IMG/VR virus record: IMGVR_UViG_3300035438_000265
Span: 1 to 37,263 of that record
Length of the DNA stretch: 37,263 bases
Direction: 5' to 3' (one strand)
Origin: a virus
Shown here: positions 36,131 through 37,263 of the stretch, piece by piece
Layout of the letters: each line of letters opens with the position of its first letter
Numbering within the stretch: position 1 is the first letter of the stretch
Translations under genes and position numbers: made by a program
The notes under the pieces: generated by a model
Databases searched by the model: none
What the model saw: the letters and a program-made list of their open reading frames with translations, nothing else
Told to the model about the DNA's origin: nothing

Positions 36131-36502
36131 CTATCCTCCTTTAGTTGCCGCCCCTCCCATATTCAGAAGTGACAGCAGCTTGTCGCTGGCATCGGTTGCG
36201 CCATAGCCAACAATAACGCGATGGCCGATGCTTTCCAAGTATGAAATCATGTCGTCCTGATCCGATGAAGTGCGCCCGCCTTTCTGGCGCTTCATCTCGA
36301 TCCAGATTCCCCATGCCGGAATAAACAAGTCTGGCACGCCAGGAACAACGCCTTCGGCCTTCAGCTTCTTTGCCGTCGAGATGTTGCGCTTGCCACCATT
36401 CGGTATTGCAAATATCAATACACGAGGCCACTTGGATCGGAACCATTGAACGAATCCGGCTTGCTCGTCATGCTCAGAAGGGAGGGAAACCGTTGAACGC
36501 AT
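36131..36502 (-). CDS. VRR-NUC domain nuclease
   Basis: 123 aa from ATG 36502, with GAAGG upstream; a longer start at 36565 lies in another gene's frame region. SEHDEQAGFVQWFRSKWP, AIPNGGKR, GVVPGVPDLFIP with the key Asp, and IEMKRQKGG with the E-x-K pair form a complete VRR-NUC active site. These are PD-(D/E)XK endonucleases of phage replication modules, probably structure-specific. It follows the helicase and works with the recombination genes of the same operon. Confidence 0.85.
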   Translation of the reverse strand: MRSTVSLPSEHDEQAGFVQWFRSKWPRVLIFAIPNGGKRNISTAKKLKAEGVVPGVPDLFIPAWGIWIEMKRQKGGRTSSDQDDMISYLESIGHRVIVGYGATDASDKLLSLLNMGGAATKGG

Positions 36503-36677
36503 CGCAGCCTTCTTTCTGTACCTCATCAGGTACAACGTCACGCCAATGAGTGCAATATCGAGCATCGTACAGGCTCACGCAATCAGAACAGCGGCTCTTG
36601 TAGTTCTGCCAACTCTTCGGCGGTGAGCCGCTTGGGCTGGCTATAGTCGAGTTGTACAATGTCGTGGAACTTGTCAT
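36474..36677 (-). CDS. Cysteine-rich small protein, overlapping helicase and VRR-NUC genes
   Basis: The frame codes for RCSDCVSLYDARYCTHWRDV followed by VPDEVQKEGCDAFNGFPPF. The C-x2-C-x8-C-x16-C layout and the 'VP-EVQ-GCD-F-PF' ending resemble small zinc-binding phage proteins I remember. The only good start in frame is ATG 36677, which overlaps the helicase end by 95 bases. The N-terminal half would then be unconserved. Its end overlaps the VRR-NUC start by 29 bases. A frameshift from the helicase is another way it could be made. Confidence 0.45.
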   Translation of the reverse strand: MTSSTTLYNSTIASPSGSPPKSWQNYKSRCSDCVSLYDARYCTHWRDVVPDEVQKEGCDAFNGFPPF

Positions 36678-37263
36678 TCGGCTTCACCTTTATCCTGCGC
36701 GGCTTGATCCAATGGTCGCACTCAAGCATGGCGTCTTCGGTGGTCATGGCAGACGCTCCTAGCGATGGCATCCGCTTCTGGTATCGCTCCGCAGCATAAC
36801 CTCCGTGGTCAGGGCATAGCCACTCGGAGACCTTGATCAGGCCGCAATAATAGGTGACGCGAATGCTGTCTGGCTTGCCTTCCTTGCGCCAGCGCGAATA
36901 TCCCACATCATTAACGTCAACCCATTCGGCTTCTACCTGTGTGGAGATCATCGCCCCAGAATATGCCTTCGTTCCGTGGTTGAACTGAGGAGGCGGAAAT
37001 TCGTGGCCGCACTCAATGCATACTCTAACGGCGGCATGATTGACAGTCAAACATTCAGGGCATTTCTTGACGGGCGCTTCTCCGTTTTCGGTGCGGCCTT
37101 TGATCTTCGGCTTGATCTGATCAATGAAGCCGTGGCGCATCACGTTGTCGCCGTAGTCCAGCACCAGACAGTTGTCTTTCCCCGGCGCAATGCGTGTGCC
37201 GCGCCCGACTATCTGAATGTACAGGCCTGTGCTTTCGGTGGCTCTCACGATTGCCACAAGATC
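36583..37263 (-). CDS. DEAH-box superfamily 2 helicase, C-terminal part
   Basis: In-frame continuation of the gene that starts at 1072. Bases 37137-37263 duplicate 1-127, so only 36583-37136 is new sequence (184 residues). After motif VI there is a four-cysteine zinc ribbon, CPEC at about residues 383-386 and CIEC at about 397-400. A C-terminal domain of about 140 residues follows, ending ELQEPLF. A zinc ribbon after the second RecA fold is usual for this group of phage helicases. The last ~95 bases overlap another open frame that codes for a cysteine-rich small protein. Confidence 0.92.
   Translation of the reverse strand, partial: DLVAIVRATESTGLYIQIVGRGTRIAPGKDNCLVLDYGDNVMRHGFIDQIKPKIKGRTENGEAPVKKCPECLTVNHAAVRVCIECGHEFPPPQFNHGTKAYSGAMISTQVEAEWVDVNDVGYSRWRKEGKPDSIRVTYYCGLIKVSEWLCPDHGGYAAERYQKRMPSLGASAMTTEDAMLECDHWIKPRRIKVKPNDKFHDIVQLDYSQPKRLTAEELAELQEPLF
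37137..37263. repeat. Terminal direct repeat (right copy)
   Basis: Exact copy of bases 1-127. It lies inside the helicase gene and codes for residues of the helicase motif VI region. No gene starts or ends in it, and it shows no cohesive-end or packaging-site feature that I can recognise. Confidence 0.95.

Overview
The window is a complete, circularly closed genome of a tailed phage. Its type is siphovirus-like, with HK97-type head genes and a tape measure protein of 642 aa. Bases 1-127 are repeated exactly at 37137-37263, so the unique sequence is 37,136 bp. One gene, a helicase, runs across the join in frame. The host is probably an alphaproteobacterium. This rests on a spike-base protein of the RCAP_Rcc01079 type, rhizobial/rhodobacterial-looking tail and small early proteins, and moderately GC-rich coding sequence. 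It is an inference, not a demonstration. I see no integrase, no convincing CI-type repressor, no tRNA and no CRISPR.

Layout. A divergent promoter region at 4278-4372 splits the genome into two transcription directions. Leftward (minus strand, 4277 down to 1, through the join, then 37136 down to 33261) lies the replication/recombination arm: a conserved small protein, a 57-aa protein, a Sak4-like RecA-fold ATPase, a DUF669 ssDNA-binding-like protein, a Cas4-like Fe-S nuclease, a DEAH-box helicase, a VRR-NUC nuclease, a secreted lytic transglycosylase and about ten small accessory genes. Rightward (plus strand, 4373 to 33301) come a Cro-like regulator, a cytosine-C5 methyltransferase with a 298-300-codon ORF overprinted inside it, and a primase-helicase ending in an intrinsic terminator. 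Next is a 477-bp gene-free region with origin-like features, then a block of small genes ending in an XRE/sigma-region-4-like regulator and a strong terminator. A second HTH gene and a ParB-fused adenine methyltransferase lead into terminase, portal, head morphogenesis, prohead protease and capsid. A block of spike/fibre-like genes sits between capsid and head-tail connector genes. Connector, tail tube, chaperone (with a -1 frameshift), tape measure, fibre/hub and lysis genes follow. The plus and minus units converge and overlap at 33261-33301.

How the parts work together. Two promoter classes are readable. Early promoters (two divergent at 4307-4339, one at 8302-8330) share a TTGCAn box, 14 bases, TGn and an A/T-rich -10, with TTGCA/TGCAA inverted repeats overlapping them, which would suit control by the adjacent Cro-like protein. 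Putative late promoters (10061-10089, 15573-15601, 23607-23636) share TTGTGG/A, 17-18 bases and TATATT/TATAAT. Two of these put the expected transcription start on the A of the ATG, which implies leaderless mRNAs. The sigma-like regulator sits directly upstream of the first one and is a reasonable candidate for controlling the class.

Items most worth a second look: the ORF overprinted in the methyltransferase, the leaderless late promoters, the origin-like region with a G-quadruplex motif and a long imperfect stem, the XRE-sigma4 fusion, the tail tube paralogue pair, and an in-frame amber stop in a small HExxH protein.
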